Part shown: piece after piece, positions 28,518 through 40,554 of the stretch
How the letters are laid out: every line of letters starts with the position of its first letter
How positions within the stretch are numbered: position 1 is the first letter of the stretch
NCBI RefSeq assembly: GCF_013416325.1
Contig: NZ_JACCGK010000002.1
Coordinates: 1 to 64,000, forward strand
Length of the DNA: 64,000 nt
Direction of reading: 5' to 3'
From: Vreelandella sedimenti
GTDB lineage: Bacteria; Pseudomonadota; Gammaproteobacteria; Pseudomonadales; Halomonadaceae
Translations under genes and position numbers: made by a program
The notes under the pieces: model-generated
The model's input: the letters and a program-made list of their open reading frames with translations, nothing else
What the model was told of the DNA's origin: nothing
The model's database searches: none

Positions 28518-31118
28518 TTACAGGCTACGCTCGACCTTCACTTGGTCGAAGACTTCGATCTTATCGCCGACTTGGACATCGTTGTAGTTCTTCACGCCGA
28601 TGCCACACTCCATGCCGTTGCGCACTTCCTGCACATCGTCTTTGAAGCGGCGCAGCGATTCGAGCTCGCCTTCGTAGATCACCACGTCATCACGCAACAC
28701 GCGGATCTTCTTATTACGATGCACGCTGCCTTCAACCACCATACAGCCGGCGATGGCACCAATCTTCGGCGCACGGAACACATCGCGCACTTCGGCAATA
28801 CCGACGATCTCTTCTTTCCACTCAGGTGCGAGCATACCGCTCATCGCCTGTTTGACCTCGTCGATCAGCTGGTAAATAACGCTGTAGTAACGCAGATCCA
28901 GGCCTTCGCGCTCAACGATCTCGCGGGCAGCGGCGTCAGCACGGACGTTAAAGCCGACTACGATGGCTTCCGACGCCAGCGCCAGGTTGGCATCGGTACC
29001 GGTGATACCACCAACACCCGAAGAGACCACGGCGACTTCAACTTCACCGGTGGAGAGTTCTTCCAGGGCGCCTTTGATCGCTTCCAGAGAACCTTGAACG
29101 TCGGCTTTGAGGACGATGTTGACCTTGGCCACTTCGTCTTGGCCCATCTGGCTGAACATGTTCTCCAGCTTGGCCTTCTGCTGACGCGCCAGACGCACTT
29201 CGCGGTATTTGCCTTGACGAAAGTTGGCCACTTCGCGGGCTTTCTTCTCGTCTGCAACGACCATAAAGTCATCACCGGCATCCGGCGTGCCGCCCAAGCC
29301 TTGAATCTCTACCGGCATGGCCGGGCCAACCGCATCGACTTGCTGGGCAAGTTCGTTGGTCAGCGCACGTACACGACCGTAGTGCAGGCCAGCCAGGACG
29401 ATATCGCCCTTTTTCAGCGTACCGTTCTGAACCAGTACGGTAGCGACCGGACCACGACCTTTATCAAGGCGCGATTCAACCACCACGCCTTTACCAGGCG
29501 CAGAAGGAACGGCTTTAAGCTCAAGCACTTCAGAGACCAGTTGGATTGCTTCCAACAGTTCTTCAATACCTTCACCGGTCTTGGCGGAAACGTGAACAAA
29601 CTGAGTATCACCGCCCCATTCTTCGGAGATCACGCCGTGCTGCGAAAGCTCATTCTTGATGCGATCAAGATCGATACCATCTTTATCGATCTTGTTGACC
29701 GCTACCACCATGGGCACTTCAGCGGCTTTGGAGTGTTCAATCGCCTCAATCGTCTGAGGCATCACGCCATCGTCGGCAGCCACAACCAGAATAACCACGT
29801 CTGTCGCCTTGGCACCACGGGCACGCATGGCGGTAAACGCCGCGTGGCCTGGGGTATCCAGGAAGGTCACGCCACCGTGGTTATCTTCCACGTGGTAGGC
29901 ACCGATATGCTGGGTAATACCACCGGCCTCACCGGTCGCCACTTTCGCTTTACGGATGTAATCCAGCAGCGAGGTTTTACCGTGGTCAACGTGCCCCATC
30001 ACCGTAACAACGGGTGACCGCGTGATCTCTTCGCCTTCATAGGAGATGCCTTCGAGCATTTCCGTTTCCAGCGCGTCATCTTTAACGAGCTTCGGCGTAT
30101 GGCCCATCTCCTCTACCACGATCGCAGCCGTATCCTGATCGATGGTTTGGTTGATGGTAACCGCCGCGCCCATGTTAAACATGGCCTTGATCACTTCATT
30201 GGCCTTGATCGACATCTTGTCGGCCAATTCCGCCACGCTGATCGATTCAGGGATCGATACTTCACGCACGATCGGCTGAGTCGGCTTCTGGAAAGCGTGC
30301 TTGCCATTGCCGGTCTGGTTGCCACCACGGCGACCACCACGACGCTGTTCGGCACGTTTTACCTTCTTACCACCGCCGCCGCGCTTGCGCTCTTCGCGAT
30401 CACCACGATCTTCATCGTCACGGCGACCTTTGTTCTTCGCTGCCGTTTTCTTAGGCGGAGCGGTACGACGGTCAGTGCGGCCCTCTTTCGGCGGCGCTGG
30501 CGGCATATCGTCACCGGACGGCGTATCGTCGATTTCAAGATTCGGCACAGGAATGTCTGGCGTAGCCGGTGCTTTGGCTGCCGTAGGCGCTTTCGGCTTG
30601 GCTTCAGACTCTTTACTACGTGCCGTTGTTTCAGCTTCTTTATTGCTACGCGCGGTGGCTTCCGCTACCTGTGCAGCACGGGCTTTCTTAGCAGCGGCTT
30701 TTTCTTCGGCTTCACGCGCATCAGACACTTTGCGCTCAGCTTCGGCTTCCGCCATATCGCCCACTAGCTGGCGCGGGCCGGTATAGCTAGGCTCCGGCGC
30801 TTTCGGCTTCTCATCTTCAGCGCTTTTGACGTAGGTCTTTTTCTTACGTACCTGCACTTCAATGGTTTTGCCGCGCTCGCCGGTATTGATACGGCTGCGG
30901 GTTTTACGCGTCAGCGTAATACGGTTTTTTCCCGCTTCAGGAGTGTCACTACCGCCGTGGCTCTTCTTCAAGAAACTCAGTAGCTTCTGCTTATCTTCTT
31001 CAGACACAGCATCGCTTTCAGAAGCGTGTTTCAAACCCGCTTCTTTCATTTGCTCTAGTAGGCGAGGCACATCACGGCCCACCTTTCCTGCGAAATCTTT
31101 AACTGTCATATCTGACAT
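28518..31118 (-). CDS. infB: Translation initiation factor IF-2
   Basis: GTPase that places fMet-tRNA on the 30S subunit. The 866-residue sequence has an IF2_N domain at 1-52, then a long low-complexity linker rich in Ala, Glu, Lys and Arg (about 55-290) with the basic patch [23 protein letters not shown] second N-terminal subdomain follows. The G domain has G1 [10 protein letters not shown]3 DTPGHAAF and G4 NKID; IF2-type beta-barrels follow. Part of the nusA operon. Confidence 0.97.
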   Translation of the reverse strand: MSDMTVKDFAGKVGRDVPRLLEQMKEAGLKHASESDAVSEEDKQKLLSFLKKSHGGSDTPEAGKNRITLTRKTRSRINTGERGKTIEVQVRKKKTYVKSAEDEKPKAPEPSYTGPRQLVGDMAEAEAERKVSDAREAEEKAAAKKARAAQVAEATARSNKEAETTARSKESEAKPKAPTAAKAPATPDIPVPNLEIDDTPSGDDMPPAPPKEGRTDRRTAPPKKTAAKNKGRRDDEDRGDREERKRGGGGKKVKRAEQRRGGRRGGNQTGNGKHAFQKPTQPIVREVSIPESISVAELADKMSIKANEVIKAMFNMGAAVTINQTIDQDTAAIVVEEMGHTPKLVKDDALETEMLEGISYEGEEITRSPVVTVMGHVDHGKTSLLDYIRKAKVATGEAGGITQHIGAYHVEDNHGGVTFLDTPGHAAFTAMRARGAKATDVVILVVAADDGVMPQTIEAIEHSKAAEVPMVVAVNKIDKDGIDLDRIKNELSQHGVISEEWGGDTQFVHVSAKTGEGIEELLEAIQLVSEVLELKAVPSAPGKGVVVESRLDKGRGPVATVLVQNGTLKKGDIVLAGLHYGRVRALTNELAQQVDAVGPAMPVEIQGLGGTPDAGDDFMVVADEKKAREVANFRQGKYREVRLARQQKAKLENMFSQMGQDEVAKVNIVLKADVQGSLEAIKGALEELSTGEVEVAVVSSGVGGITGTDANLALASEAIVVGFNVRADAAAREIVEREGLDLRYYSVIYQLIDEVKQAMSGMLAPEWKEEIVGIAEVRDVFRAPKIGAIAGCMVVEGSVHRNKKIRVLRDDVVIYEGELESLRRFKDDVQEVRNGMECGIGVKNYNDVQVGDKIEVFDQVKVERSL

Positions 31119-31145
31119 ATTGACCCTCCTCAGCCCGTGACCTGT

Positions 31146-32660
31146 TTACTGTGTGTTCGAATCCGATGCATCATCGACTTCAAACCAGGGCGCACGGGCA
31201 GTCATGATCAGTGCCGCTGCGCGCGCTTCGTCCAACTCCTCGATATCGACCAGATCGTCGACAGACTGCTCGGCGAGATCTTCCATGGTGACGATGCCGC
31301 GACTGGCCAGAATGAAGGCCAGGTGGCGCTCCATGCCATCCATCTCCAGCAGATCAGCAGCTGGCTGGGCACCGTCTAGCGCTTCTTCCGTGGCAATTGC
31401 CATCGTCAGCAGCTCGTCTTTCGCACGTGCGCGTAGCTGCTCTACCAAATCTTCATCGAACTCTTCGATTTCGAGCATCTCTTCCATCGGCACGTAGGCG
31501 ACTTCTTCCAGGGTAGTGAACCCCTCATCCACCAACAGGCGAGCGACATCTTCATCCACATCGAGGTGTTGGATAAAAGAGTCCACCAGGCTATCAATCT
31601 CTTGATCGCGCTTAGACTCCGCTTCCTCTTCGGTCATGACATTAATGCGCCAGCCGGTAAGTTCAGAAGCCAAACGCACGTTCTGACCGCTCCGGCCAAT
31701 CGCCTGAGCAAGGTTATCCTGCGCCACGGCCACATCCATTGCGTGGGCGTCTTCGTCCACAAGGATAGACCCAACATCGGCAGGTGCCATGGCGTTAATC
31801 ACCAATTGGGCGGGATTGTCATCCCACAGCACGATATCAACACGTTCGTTTTGCAGCTCCGAAGAGACCGCCTGAACGCGCGAACCGCGCATCCCCACAC
31901 AAGCCCCCACAGGGTCAATGCGGCGATCATTGGTTTTGACCGCAATTTTGGCCCGTGAACCGGGATCACGCGCAGCACCTTTGATCTCAATCAACTGCTC
32001 AGCGATCTCTGGCACTTCAATTTTGAACAGCTCGATGATCAGCTCGGGACACGTCCGCGATAGCTGAAGCTGGGCACCGCGTGCATCGGGGTCCACTTTG
32101 ACCAACAGGGCGCGCACCCGCTCGTTCATGCGGTAACGCTCGCCGTGAATCATTTCATTGCGCGGCAAAAACGCCTCAGCGTTTTCGCCCAAATCAATGA
32201 TCAGGCCATCACGTGTGGTCTTTTTAACGATGCCCGCAACCAGTTCACCTTCGCGATCGGCATATTGGCGCACGACTTCGGCCCGCTCGGCTTCGCGTAC
32301 TTTCTGTACAATCACCTGCTTGGCAGTTTGTGCAGCAATACGACCAAAAGACGCATTTTCGATGCTTTTTTCGACAACATCGCCTAATTTCAGCGGCGGA
32401 TCGCGCTGCTCGGCGATGCTCTCTTTAATTTCGTAATCTGGCGTTTCGAATTCGTCATCTTCCACAACCGTCCAGGTGCGGAAGGTTTCGTATTCGCCAG
32501 TGCGGCGGTCAATATGCACGCGCACATTGGCTTCTTCTCTTTCAAAACGCTTGCGTGACGCGCTCGCAAGAGCGGCTTCTACCGCCTCGAAGATGACATC
32601 ACGCGGGACGCCCTTCTCATTGGAGATCGCGTCAACGACCATTAAAATTTCTTTACTCAT
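31146..32660 (-). CDS. nusA: Transcription elongation/termination factor NusA
   Basis: Binds RNA polymerase and nascent RNA to modulate pausing and antitermination. The 504-residue protein has the N-terminal polymerase-binding domain, S1 (about 135-200), KH1 with [17 protein letters not shown]2 with [18 protein letters not shown], and two C-terminal acidic repeats ([32 protein letters not shown]) typical of gammaproteobacteria. Confidence 0.97.
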   Translation of the reverse strand: MSKEILMVVDAISNEKGVPRDVIFEAVEAALASASRKRFEREEANVRVHIDRRTGEYETFRTWTVVEDDEFETPDYEIKESIAEQRDPPLKLGDVVEKSIENASFGRIAAQTAKQVIVQKVREAERAEVVRQYADREGELVAGIVKKTTRDGLIIDLGENAEAFLPRNEMIHGERYRMNERVRALLVKVDPDARGAQLQLSRTCPELIIELFKIEVPEIAEQLIEIKGAARDPGSRAKIAVKTNDRRIDPVGACVGMRGSRVQAVSSELQNERVDIVLWDDNPAQLVINAMAPADVGSILVDEDAHAMDVAVAQDNLAQAIGRSGQNVRLASELTGWRINVMTEEEAESKRDQEIDSLVDSFIQHLDVDEDVARLLVDEGFTTLEEVAYVPMEEMLEIEEFDEDLVEQLRARAKDELLTMAIATEEALDGAQPAADLLEMDGMERHLAFILASRGIVTMEDLAEQSVDDLVDIEELDEARAAALIMTARAPWFEVDDASDSNTQ

Positions 32661-32732
32661 GCGTATGCCTCGCCAGAAAACCTATCCTTATGTGCATCAC
32701 CCCGGCAGCCTGCCGGCAGCGCCGCCACCCGG

Positions 32733-33194
32733 TCAATCGTCGAACTGCGGTACAATGTGAGCAGAATCAATACTCTCAATTGGAAAGCAGTACTCTTCGC
32801 CATCCAGTTGTAGCAGTACTTCATCCCCCTCAACACCGACCAAAAGCCCTTGATACTTGCGCCGCCCATCAAAGGCAGTGCGCAGCTTCAGCGCGACGTG
32901 ATGACCTTGAAAGCGGGTAAACTGATCCAGGGAATACAAGGGACGTGCCATACCGGGCGAGGAGACTTCCAACCGGTACTCACCGGCAATGGGGTCTTCT
33001 ACATCCATAACGGCACTGACTTGGCGGCTAATATCTGCGCAGTCTTCCACGCTGACACCACTCTCGCGCTCGATATAGATCACCAGCCGCGAATTTTTGC
33101 CCTGGGAAAGATGGTCGATGCCCCATAGTTCAAAGCCCATGGCAGCAACAACAGGTTCGATCAGCGCGTGAAGCGCAGCGTGTTTAGTGGCCAC
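32733..33194 (-). CDS. rimP: Ribosome maturation factor RimP
   Basis: 30S assembly factor, first gene of the rimP-nusA-infB operon. Conserved patterns include GFELWGIDH, LVIYIERESGVSVEDCADISRQ and YRLEVSSPGMARPL. The frame extends to 33227, but a GTG at 33194 has AGGAGC at good spacing and gives 153 residues, the normal RimP length; this is the start used. Confidence 0.94.
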   Translation of the reverse strand: MATKHAALHALIEPVVAAMGFELWGIDHLSQGKNSRLVIYIERESGVSVEDCADISRQVSAVMDVEDPIAGEYRLEVSSPGMARPLYSLDQFTRFQGHHVALKLRTAFDGRRKYQGLLVGVEGDEVLLQLDGEEYCFPIESIDSAHIVPQFDD

Positions 33195-33567
33195 AGACAA
33201 AGCTCCTATAGCCGTTGCATCAGGCACCTGGCCAGGAGTTATTAGAAAAGCTAGGTGGCTGATTGGCGTTACTCGGGAATGTGTCTCCGGTTATCCGGGC
33301 GACATCCGCTATTAAGATATTCTTGCTAACGATATTCTGGCTAACAAGGCGGGCGCCAATAAAGCAGCGACCAAGTGCTCTTACTAGCCAAAAGCTGCTA
33401 ACAAAAAGCCCCTTCACTGGAAGGGGCTTTTTAAAAGAAACCTTGTGTACCATTTCTTAAGTACTACTTCCAGTACCGTCTTAGCAACATGTGACAGGCT
33501 ATACCTGTAGTGACCGTTATTTCCAATACGTCTTAGAAATAACAATCTAGAACATGCTACTAGAAAA
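33195..33567. other. Gap upstream of rimP with short repeats and a terminator
   Basis: No gene is supported here. Two 15-bp tandem units GATATTC(T/G)(T/G)GCTAAC-like at 33316-33330 and 33331-33345 are preceded by a weaker copy at 33301-33315. A minus-strand terminator lies at 33403-33432. The promoter for the rimP operon should lie between that terminator and the rimP GTG. Confidence 0.6.
33403..33432 (-). terminator. Terminator after the tRNA-Leu/tRNA-Met transcript
   Basis: AAAAAGCCCCTTC/GAAGGGGCTTTTT around ACTG/CAGT. The minus strand ends in TTTTTG after the stem and the plus strand in TTTTT, so it could work both ways. It separates the tRNA genes from rimP. Confidence 0.85.
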
Positions 33568-33644
<77 letters not shown>

Positions 33645-33677
33645 TCAATCTAGGTCGACGATAATAGACACTAAAGC

Positions 33678-33725
33678 CACTTACGTCAAGAACTACTTGC
33701 TTCAAGAACCACTTACTTAAAGCTG
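33678..33725. repeat. Tandem repeat, 16-bp unit between the two tRNA genes
   Basis: Three 16-bp units, CACTTACGTCAAGAAC (33678), TACTTGCTTCAAGAAC (33694) and CACTTACTTAAAGCTG (33710), sit between tRNA-Met and tRNA-Leu. Confidence 0.7.
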
Positions 33726-33804
33726 TCTTTTTCGCCTCAGGTGCCAACTGGCATTCTGGTAACAAAAGAAACGTTCTGGGAAGCTGGCGTGCCAGCAAAA
33801 CAGA

Positions 33805-33891
33805 TGGTGCCGAAGGCGGGACTTGAACCCGCACGACCATACGGTCACTACCCCCTCAAGATAGCGTGTCTACCAATTCCACCACTTCGGC
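33805..33891 (-). tRNA. tRNA-Leu (GAG)
   Basis: 87-nt class II tRNA with a long variable arm (TGACCGTATGGTCG) and encoded CCA. The 5-bp anticodon stem CTATC/GGTAG encloses TTGAGGG, giving anticodon GAG for CUC/CUU leucine codons. Acceptor GCCGAAG/CTTCGGC is fully paired. Confidence 0.96.
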
Positions 33892-33920
33892 ATCAGGGGA
33901 GGCTAAAAAACAGCAGCTGC

Positions 33921-34280
33921 TTACTCGCCGCTTTCCTCTAGCACTGGCGCGGTATTATCCACGTCCGCAGGCCTGTCGTCAAGCGTCGGCACGCTTTGCT
34001 GCTGCTCGATCAAGCGCGAATCGGGAATACCTGCTTCCGGTGCCTGGCCCGCCTGGGTGGCAAAGTAAGCTAGCGCCATAGAGGTGACGAAGAAACCCGC
34101 CGCCAAAATAGCCGTTGTGCGCGACAGGAAGTTACCGCTGCCCCGCGAACCGAATACCGTTTGTGATGCACCGCCCCCGAAAGCTGCACCGGCTTCGGCA
34201 CCTTTACCCTGCTGAAGCAGAATGAGTACCACCAGGGCGACCGCAATCACCACATGAATCATAAGAATTGCAACTTGCAT
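33921..34280 (-). CDS. secG: Preprotein translocase subunit SecG
   Basis: Small SecYEG subunit, 119 residues with two membrane helices joined by the conserved loop [22 protein letters not shown]. The second helix starts after [10 protein letters not shown], and an acidic C-terminal tail follows. The frame extends upstream, but the ATG at 34280 lies 4 bp after the tpiA stop with AGGATAA before it. The tpiA-secG-tRNA-Leu order is conserved in gammaproteobacteria. Confidence 0.95.
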   Translation of the reverse strand: MQVAILMIHVVIAVALVVLILLQQGKGAEAGAAFGGGASQTVFGSRGSGNFLSRTTAILAAGFFVTSMALAYFATQAGQAPEAGIPDSRLIEQQQSVPTLDDRPADVDNTAPVLEESGE

Positions 34281-34284
34281 GGCG

Positions 34285-35034
34285 TTATCCTGCTGACTGA
34301 CAAATGGCATAAAAATCATCGATCTTGAGTGAGGCTCCGCCCACTAGACCGCCGTCGATATCTGGCTGAGCAAGCAGCTCAGCCGCATTGCCTGCGTTCA
34401 TACTGCCGCCGTAAAGCAAACGCAGTTGCTCGGCGAGCCCCTTATCGAAACCCGCCTGGTAGGCACGGATGCCTGCCATAACTTCCTGGGCTTGTTCGGG
34501 CGTCGCCGTGCGCCCAGTGCCAATGGCCCAAACAGGCTCATAGGCAATAATGACCTGCTTGCGCTGGTCAGGCTCTAAGCGGGACATTACATAGCCCACC
34601 TGACGAAGCACCACATCCATCGTGTGACCCGCGTCACGCTCCTCCAGAGATTCACCCACACAGAGAATCGGCTTGAGATCGACACTTAACGCTGCCAATA
34701 GACGCGCGAAAATTTGTTCATCGCTCTCTTTGTAGAGTTGACGTCGTTCAGAGTGACCCACCAATACGTAAGAAACCGCAAACTCTTTTAGCATGCGGCC
34801 ACTTACTTCGCCGGTATGCGCCCCAGAGTGAATAGGGTTCAACGTTTGCGCGCCCAATGAAAGCACCGTACCTTCAAACGCGTGGCGCGCCGCATCCAAA
34901 TAGGGGAAAGGCGGAATGATAACGACATCCACGTTCGTTGGCGATACGGCGGCGGAGAAGGCCTGGCCGAATTCATTGATCAACGCCACGGAACCGTTCA
35001 TTTTCCAGTTACCGGCAATTAAAGGCGTACGCAT
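34285..35034 (-). CDS. tpiA: Triose-phosphate isomerase
   Basis: Interconverts dihydroxyacetone phosphate and glyceraldehyde-3-phosphate. The 249-residue barrel has the substrate Lys in GNWKMNG, the catalytic His in LVGHSERR, the catalytic Glu in [12 protein letters not shown], and the phosphate loop [16 protein letters not shown] precedes the ATG. Confidence 0.98.
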   Translation of the reverse strand: MRTPLIAGNWKMNGSVALINEFGQAFSAAVSPTNVDVVIIPPFPYLDAARHAFEGTVLSLGAQTLNPIHSGAHTGEVSGRMLKEFAVSYVLVGHSERRQLYKESDEQIFARLLAALSVDLKPILCVGESLEERDAGHTMDVVLRQVGYVMSRLEPDQRKQVIIAYEPVWAIGTGRTATPEQAQEVMAGIRAYQAGFDKGLAEQLRLLYGGSMNAGNAAELLAQPDIDGGLVGGASLKIDDFYAICQSAG

Positions 35035-35111
35035 CGACTCTCCTCACTCAAGGTGGAGCGAAATGGTATAGGAGCGGCCTTGTCAAGACAACCGCTGTTA
35101 TAGCCACAAGC

Positions 35112-35163
35112 TGGGTTTACCAAACCAGTTTACTGAACCGGTTAGCTGAACACATTTAATTAA
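35112..35163. repeat. Degenerate 13-bp tandem repeat upstream of tpiA
   Basis: Three units TGGGTTTACCAAA (35112), CCAGTTTACTGAA (35125) and CCGGTTAGCTGAA (35138) and a fourth weak copy (35151) fill the 121-bp tpiA-glmM gap up to the glmM stop codon. Confidence 0.6.
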
Positions 35164-36505
35164 GTAGCGCTTGAACCTGATCGGCCAAGCTATGCGCCAA
35201 TTGATCGACATCTAAATGGGCGCGTCCTTCCACCATTACTCGAATAAGCGGCTCAGTACCTGAGGGACGTAGCAACACTCGCCCCTCATCGCCTAACTCA
35301 TGCTCTAACGCAGCCACTGCCTGCTGAAGTGGCGCAGATGCCATTACCTCTTTGGCGCTGGCATGGGCGGACAAGCGCACATTAACCAGCGCCTGAGGCA
35401 CTTTCTCCAATTCTTTTAACAGTGTCGGGAGGCTTTTTTGCTCGCGCATCATCAGCGCCAATACCTGCAACGCGGAGACAATGCCGTCACCAGTGGTCTG
35501 CACGTGGGCGCACACAATATGCCCCGACGACTCACCGCCCAGTTCCCAACCATTCGCGGCCATACGCTCCATCACAAAGCGGTCACCGACCTTTGCGCGC
35601 TCAAAGGGGATTCCCAGCTTATCCAGCGCCATCGACAAGCCAAAGTTTGACATCAGGGTGCCCACCACACCGCCTTGAAGCAAACCACGCTCGTGGCGAT
35701 CCCGGGCAATCAGATAGAGAATATCGTCGCCGTCGACTTCGCGCCCGTCGCCATCTACCAGCAGCACACGGTCACCATCGCCATCAAAGGCGATCCCCAA
35801 ATCCGCATTTTGCTGAATCACGGCAGCACGCAGAGCCGCGGGGTGCGTTGAACCCACCTGCTGGTTAATGTTTAACCCGTCAGGCGCAGAACCAATGGTG
35901 GTGACATCAGCCCCCAGCTCGCGGAACACATTGGGCGCGATATGGTAAGTGGCACCGTGAGCACAATCCAAGACGATTTTAAGGCCGTGCAGGCTCAGCC
36001 GGTCAGGCAAGGTCGATTTACAAAACTCGATGTAACGGCCTGCGGCGTCGTCGATGCGCGTTGCCTTACCCAGCTGTGCAGCCTCAGCTGTGGTCAGCGG
36101 CGCTTCCAGCATCGCTTCAATACGATCTTCCGTGTCATCGGGAAGCTTCTTACCCTCAGCGGAAAAGAACTTGATGCCGTTATCATCAAACGGATTATGC
36201 GATGCTGAAATGACGATACCTGCATCGGCACGAAAGGTGCGCGTTAAATAGGCAATACCCGGCGTGGGCATTGGCCCCAGCAGAGATACATCGACACCCG
36301 CTGCAGAGAGCCCCGCCTCTAGGGCGGATTCGAACATATAGCCAGAGATCCGGGTATCTTTGCCGATCAGTACCCGCGTTCGGCCTTTATCACGGCGGAG
36401 CACCTGACCCGCTGCCCAGCCCAACTTAAGCATAAAATCAGCGGTAATCGGTGATTTACCCACCGTGCCGCGAATACCATCCGTCCCAAAATAGCGCCTT
36501 GTCAT
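35156..36505 (-). CDS. glmM: Phosphoglucosamine mutase
   Basis: Converts glucosamine-6-phosphate to glucosamine-1-phosphate for peptidoglycan and LPS precursors. The phospho-serine is Ser102 in [13 protein letters not shown]. The metal loop is [13 protein letters not shown], the sugar loop GGESSGHI, and the phosphate loop [12 protein letters not shown] (449 residues). The ATG overlaps the folP TGA (ATGA), so the pair is translationally coupled. Confidence 0.97.
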   Translation of the reverse strand: MTRRYFGTDGIRGTVGKSPITADFMLKLGWAAGQVLRRDKGRTRVLIGKDTRISGYMFESALEAGLSAAGVDVSLLGPMPTPGIAYLTRTFRADAGIVISASHNPFDDNGIKFFSAEGKKLPDDTEDRIEAMLEAPLTTAEAAQLGKATRIDDAAGRYIEFCKSTLPDRLSLHGLKIVLDCAHGATYHIAPNVFRELGADVTTIGSAPDGLNINQQVGSTHPAALRAAVIQQNADLGIAFDGDGDRVLLVDGDGREVDGDDILYLIARDRHERGLLQGGVVGTLMSNFGLSMALDKLGIPFERAKVGDRFVMERMAANGWELGGESSGHIVCAHVQTTGDGIVSALQVLALMMREQKSLPTLLKELEKVPQALVNVRLSAHASAKEVMASAPLQQAVAALEHELGDEGRVLLRPSGTEPLIRVMVEGRAHLDVDQLAHSLADQVQALLN

Positions 36506-37416
36506 GCGTCAAACTCCTTGTTTAGCGGCGGCTCGCAGCCTTCTTGTAGTACCGCCCACGCCATATTGACTGCATCGGCCGTTGCAGCCACGTCATGCAC
36601 GCGCAAAATGTTTGCCCCACGCTCAACCGCCATGGCAGCGAGCGCTAAACCACCGGAGAGACGCTCCTCCACCGGTCGGCCCAACACTTTACCAATCATA
36701 CTCTTGCGCGACATACCCACCAGCACTGGAAGCTCCAGCGATTGCAGAGACTCCATGTATTTGAGTAAGCGTAGATTGTGTTCTACGGTTTTGCCGAAGC
36801 CAAAACCAGGGTCGATCAATAGACGATTGCGGCGTAGGCCAGCCACCTCGCATTCAGCAATCCGACGGGCCAAATAATCCGCCACCTCTTCCTCGATCGG
36901 GCGCTGATACGCGGGCGACTGCTGCATATCCTGCGGCTCGCCCTGACGATGCATCAAGCAGACGGGAAGCCCGCTACCCACCGCGGCCAGCAAGGCTCCC
37001 TCACGCTCTAACGCGCGCACATCATTAATCATACCAGCGCCCAGCTCGCTCGCCTCGCGTATAACCGCCGGGCAGCTGGTATCCACCGACACCAACGCAT
37101 CCAACTCGCGCACCAGGACTTCCACCACCGGCGCCACCCGGTCTAGCTCTTCCTGGGGGCTGACAGGGGTAGCCCCAGGGCGGGTCGATTCGCCGCCCAC
37201 ATCTATCATCGCTGCCCCTTCGGCCAGCATCCGCTCAGCGTGGCGCAAAGCGTCATCCAATGCCACGTGCTGGCCACCATCAGAAAAAGAGTCCGGGGTC
37301 ACATTAAGAATCCCCATTACCCTGGGAAAGGAGAGATCCAGCAGATGGCGCCCACAACGCAGTTGGAGAGCATTTTCTGCGTTTCGTGAAGAGGACGTGT
37401 CCAGAATTGATTTCAT
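36502..37416 (-). CDS. folP: Dihydropteroate synthase
   Basis: Condenses p-aminobenzoate with the FolK product in folate synthesis; target of sulfonamides. The sequence has [16 protein letters not shown], the [12 protein letters not shown] loop, [11 protein letters not shown] and [11 protein letters not shown]. The 304-residue product has about 30 residues before the conserved core, so the true start may be further in. ftsH-folP-glmM is the usual order. Confidence 0.95.
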   Translation of the reverse strand: MKSILDTSSSRNAENALQLRCGRHLLDLSFPRVMGILNVTPDSFSDGGQHVALDDALRHAERMLAEGAAMIDVGGESTRPGATPVSPQEELDRVAPVVEVLVRELDALVSVDTSCPAVIREASELGAGMINDVRALEREGALLAAVGSGLPVCLMHRQGEPQDMQQSPAYQRPIEEEVADYLARRIAECEVAGLRRNRLLIDPGFGFGKTVEHNLRLLKYMESLQSLELPVLVGMSRKSMIGKVLGRPVEERLSGGLALAAMAVERGANILRVHDVAATADAVNMAWAVLQEGCEPPLNKEFDA

Positions 37417-37465
37417 GCTGCAGCCTGATCAAGAAATGAAACATTGCTGTTATGTACACAGCATA

Positions 37466-37498
37466 TCAAAAAAGGCGCCCCATGACGGGGCGCCTTTG
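37466..37498 (-). terminator. Intrinsic terminator after ftsH
   Basis: AAAGGCGCCCC/GGGGCGCCTTT, a perfect 11-bp stem with an ATGAC-type loop, followed on the minus strand by a T-run. It lies 24 bp after the ftsH stop and separates ftsH from folP. Confidence 0.92.
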
Positions 37499-37521
37499 GC
37501 TCATGCGGCAATGGCTGGCTA

Positions 37522-39537
37522 TTATGGGCCGGCAGGGCCACCTAGCGGGTCTGAGGGACGGCGACGCGGCCCGTCGTCGTCCTCTTCGCTGTCACCACCA
37601 GACGCATCGCCTCCAGACGCGTTTGAAGAAGCGTCGTCTTCAGCCTTCGCTTGCGGCTTGTCATCGTTGACAGGCGTACCGCCACCGGACGAGTCACCGT
37701 CATCCCAGCCTTCCGGCGGGCGCGGATCACGACCTTCCATGATGTCTTTCAACTGCGTGGCATCAATGGTCTCGTACTTCATCAAGGCCTCGGCCATGGC
37801 GTCCAGCTTATCGCGATTATCGGTCAGGATTTGGCGTGCCTGCTCGTAGCAATCGTCGATGATTTTGCGGACTTCCTTATCAAGACGCGTGGTGGTGTCA
37901 CCGGACTTCATCTTGCCGCCCCCCTGGCCCGGGCCACCGAGGAACTGATGAGACTCATCCTCGTCGTACATGATCGGGCCCATTTCGTCCGACAAGCCCC
38001 ACTTGGCAACCATGTTATGGGCCAGCTCAGTAGCACGCTTGATGTCGTTTGAGGCGCCGGTCGTTACACCGTTCGGGCCTAACGTCATCTCTTCGGCAAT
38101 CCGGCCACCAAACAGCGAGCAGATCTGCCCCAGAATTTGCTGACGGGAGAGGCTGTAGCGATCCTCTTCCGGCAGAAACATGGTGACACCCAGCGCACGG
38201 CCACGGGGAATAATCGTTACCTTATAGACCGGATCATGGGAAGGCACGACCAGACCGATAATGGCGTGACCCGACTCATGGTAAGCGGTATTGAGCTTCT
38301 CTTTGTCGGTCATGACCATCGATTTGCGCTCAGCGCCCATCATGATCTTGTCCTTCGCGAGTTCAAGCTCTTCCATACTGACCAGGCGCTTATTGCGGCG
38401 CGCGGCAAACAGGGCGGCTTCGTTGACCAGGTTGGCCAAGTCCGCACCGGAGAAACCAGGCGTACCACGTGCGATCAGCTGCGGTTTTACGTCATCACCC
38501 AGCGGCACTTTACGCAGGTGAACGCCCAGAATGTGCTCACGGCCACGGATGTCCGGCAAGCCGACCGTTACCTGGCGGTCAAAGCGGCCTGGGCGCATTA
38601 ACGCAGGGTCAAGCACGTCAGGACGGTTGGTCGCGGCAATAACGATGATGCCTTCATTGGCTTCAAAGCCATCCATCTCGACCAGCAGTTGGTTCAACGT
38701 CTGCTCACGCTCGTCGTTACCACCACCCATGCCGGTGCCACGTGAACGGCCCACGGCGTCAATCTCATCGATAAAGATAATGCACGGCGCCTGCTTCTTG
38801 GCCTGCTCGAACATGTCGCGCACACGCGATGCACCGACACCGACAAACATTTCAACGAAGTCAGAACCCGAAATAGAGAAGAACGGCACTTTGGCTTCGC
38901 CTGCAATGGACTTCGCCAGCAGCGTTTTACCGGTACCCGGTGGCCCTACCATCAGCACGCCGCGGGGAATCATACCGCCCAGGCGCTGGAATTTGGTCGG
39001 GTCACGCAGGAAGTCGACCAGCTCTTCTACTTCTTCCTTGGCTTCATCACAGCCTGCCACATCGGCAAAGGTGGTTTTGATCTGATCTTGAGAGAGCAGT
39101 TTGGCCTTCGATTTACCAAAGCTCATCGGGCCACCTTTACCACCACCGGCTCCGCCCTGCATTTGGCGCATGAAGAACATAAAGATGCCCAAAATCAGCA
39201 GAATCGGGAAGCTGGCGATCAGTAGCCGCGTCCAGATACTTTGCTGTTCTGGCTCTTTGCCCACCACTGTCACATTGTTGCTCAACAGGTCGTCCATCAG
39301 CTTCGGATCTTCCGCCGCTGGGCGGATCGTCTGGAACTGAGAGCCGTCCGTGCGCTCACCGCTGATGGTGTAACCATCAATCGTTACGCTACGTACCTGC
39401 TGATTTTGCACCTGCTGCACAAACTGGGAATAGTTTGTGTTTTGCGGTGCGCTTTCCGTACTGAAATTGTTGAACACTGTCAGTAGGACGGCCGCGATGA
39501 CCAACCACAGAATCAGGTTCTTCGCCATATCGTTCAA
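37522..39537 (-). CDS. ftsH: ATP-dependent zinc metalloprotease FtsH
   Basis: Membrane-anchored AAA protease for quality control and turnover of regulators. Two membrane helices (about 5-25 and 100-122) flank a periplasmic domain. The AAA module has Walker A GPPGTGKT and Walker [11 protein letters not shown]. The zinc site is YHESGHAI. The 671-residue product ends in a long acidic, Gly/Ser-rich tail unlike most homologues. The TTG at 39537 gives [11 protein letters not shown] as annotated in pseudomonads; the ATG at 39528 is the alternative start. Confidence 0.97.
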   Translation of the reverse strand: MNDMAKNLILWLVIAAVLLTVFNNFSTESAPQNTNYSQFVQQVQNQQVRSVTIDGYTISGERTDGSQFQTIRPAAEDPKLMDDLLSNNVTVVGKEPEQQSIWTRLLIASFPILLILGIFMFFMRQMQGGAGGGKGGPMSFGKSKAKLLSQDQIKTTFADVAGCDEAKEEVEELVDFLRDPTKFQRLGGMIPRGVLMVGPPGTGKTLLAKSIAGEAKVPFFSISGSDFVEMFVGVGASRVRDMFEQAKKQAPCIIFIDEIDAVGRSRGTGMGGGNDEREQTLNQLLVEMDGFEANEGIIVIAATNRPDVLDPALMRPGRFDRQVTVGLPDIRGREHILGVHLRKVPLGDDVKPQLIARGTPGFSGADLANLVNEAALFAARRNKRLVSMEELELAKDKIMMGAERKSMVMTDKEKLNTAYHESGHAIIGLVVPSHDPVYKVTIIPRGRALGVTMFLPEEDRYSLSRQQILGQICSLFGGRIAEEMTLGPNGVTTGASNDIKRATELAHNMVAKWGLSDEMGPIMYDEDESHQFLGGPGQGGGKMKSGDTTTRLDKEVRKIIDDCYEQARQILTDNRDKLDAMAEALMKYETIDATQLKDIMEGRDPRPPEGWDDGDSSGGGTPVNDDKPQAKAEDDASSNASGGDASGGDSEEDDDGPRRRPSDPLGGPAGP

Positions 39538-39792
39538 GGGGCTACCCTCATTACAAGAATCCGTCAGTTAAACCCTGGTGCTTAATAAAGTCTGTTACCA
39601 ATAAGCTTAGTAATACGACATTACATCAGCATCAAGCGTTCAACCATTGCCAAAGCGTCTTATGCCTCGGGCCATCTGTGTCACGCGCACTAATGGCGAC
39701 TAATGTGACACACGTTGCGCTTGCCTGTCTGGCAATCGCGCTGATAAATCTTGGCTATGAACCACACGGGCAGCGTCTCATTTTAAGGAGAG

Positions 39793-40476
39793 TCACCCGC
39801 GAAACCCTTCGGCCAGAAAATAGACTTCACGGGAACGCGCCCGGGAGGCGTCTGGCTTACGGGTTACTACCTTCTTAAAGCTGCCGCGCAATTCTTTCAA
39901 ATAGGCGTCAAACCCTTCCCCCTGGAATACTTTAGCTAAAAACCGTCCGCCAGGTGACAACGTTTCGCGGGCAAGTTCTAACGCTAGCTCCACTAAATAC
40001 ATCGCCTGGGGCTGATCAATCGCCGCCATACCACTCATATTGGGGGCCATATCCGACATCACAAGGTCTACACGGCGATTATCCAGGCGTTTTAGTATCG
40101 CCTCTAGCACCGCCTCTTCAGTGAAATCACCTTGGATAAAATCTACCCCGGCCAGAGCATCCATCTCCAGGATATCAGAGGCAATCACCACACCTTCAGG
40201 CCCGACCCTTTCCGCTGCAATTTGACTCCACCCGCCAGGTGCAGCGCCCAGATCAATCACCGTCATACCGGGACGCAGCAGTTTATCCTTTTCATCCAAC
40301 TCAATCAGCTTATAGCTGGCACGGGAACGGTAGCCATCTTGCCAGCTCTGCTTCACGTACTGGTCGTCAAAATGCTCCTTCTTCCAGTTATTGCTGGTCT
40401 TGCTGACAGAATGTTTTCGGTTCGGGGGCTTTTGCTGCATGTGGGAATCTAACACTGGAATAAGAGATGGGCGCAT
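39793..40476 (-). CDS. rlmE: 23S rRNA 2'-O-methyltransferase RlmE
   Basis: Methylates the 2'-OH of U2552 in 23S rRNA during 50S maturation. SAM-binding motif [11 protein letters not shown], the catalytic Asp in [11 protein letters not shown], and [10 protein letters not shown] carry the K-D-K-E set. The frame gives 227 residues; the ATG at 40440 would give 215, closer to the usual 206-209, and neither has a clear ribosome site. The 255-bp gap to ftsH shows no gene and should carry the ftsH promoter. Confidence 0.94.
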   Translation of the reverse strand: MRPSLIPVLDSHMQQKPPNRKHSVSKTSNNWKKEHFDDQYVKQSWQDGYRSRASYKLIELDEKDKLLRPGMTVIDLGAAPGGWSQIAAERVGPEGVVIASDILEMDALAGVDFIQGDFTEEAVLEAILKRLDNRRVDLVMSDMAPNMSGMAAIDQPQAMYLVELALELARETLSPGGRFLAKVFQGEGFDAYLKELRGSFKKVVTRKPDASRARSREVYFLAEGFRG

Positions 40477-40554
40477 TCACGCGATCGCTTTCACTCGGTG
40501 ACGTTTCACCGTAAGATGGAGCGTTAAGCGCTAACCGGGATACCGCAAGATACC

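Noticed and set aside
28542..30017. 491-codon open frame antisense to infB
   Set aside because: It is the complementary shadow of a highly biased GC-rich gene. It has no ribosome site or recognisable domain and lies wholly inside infB.
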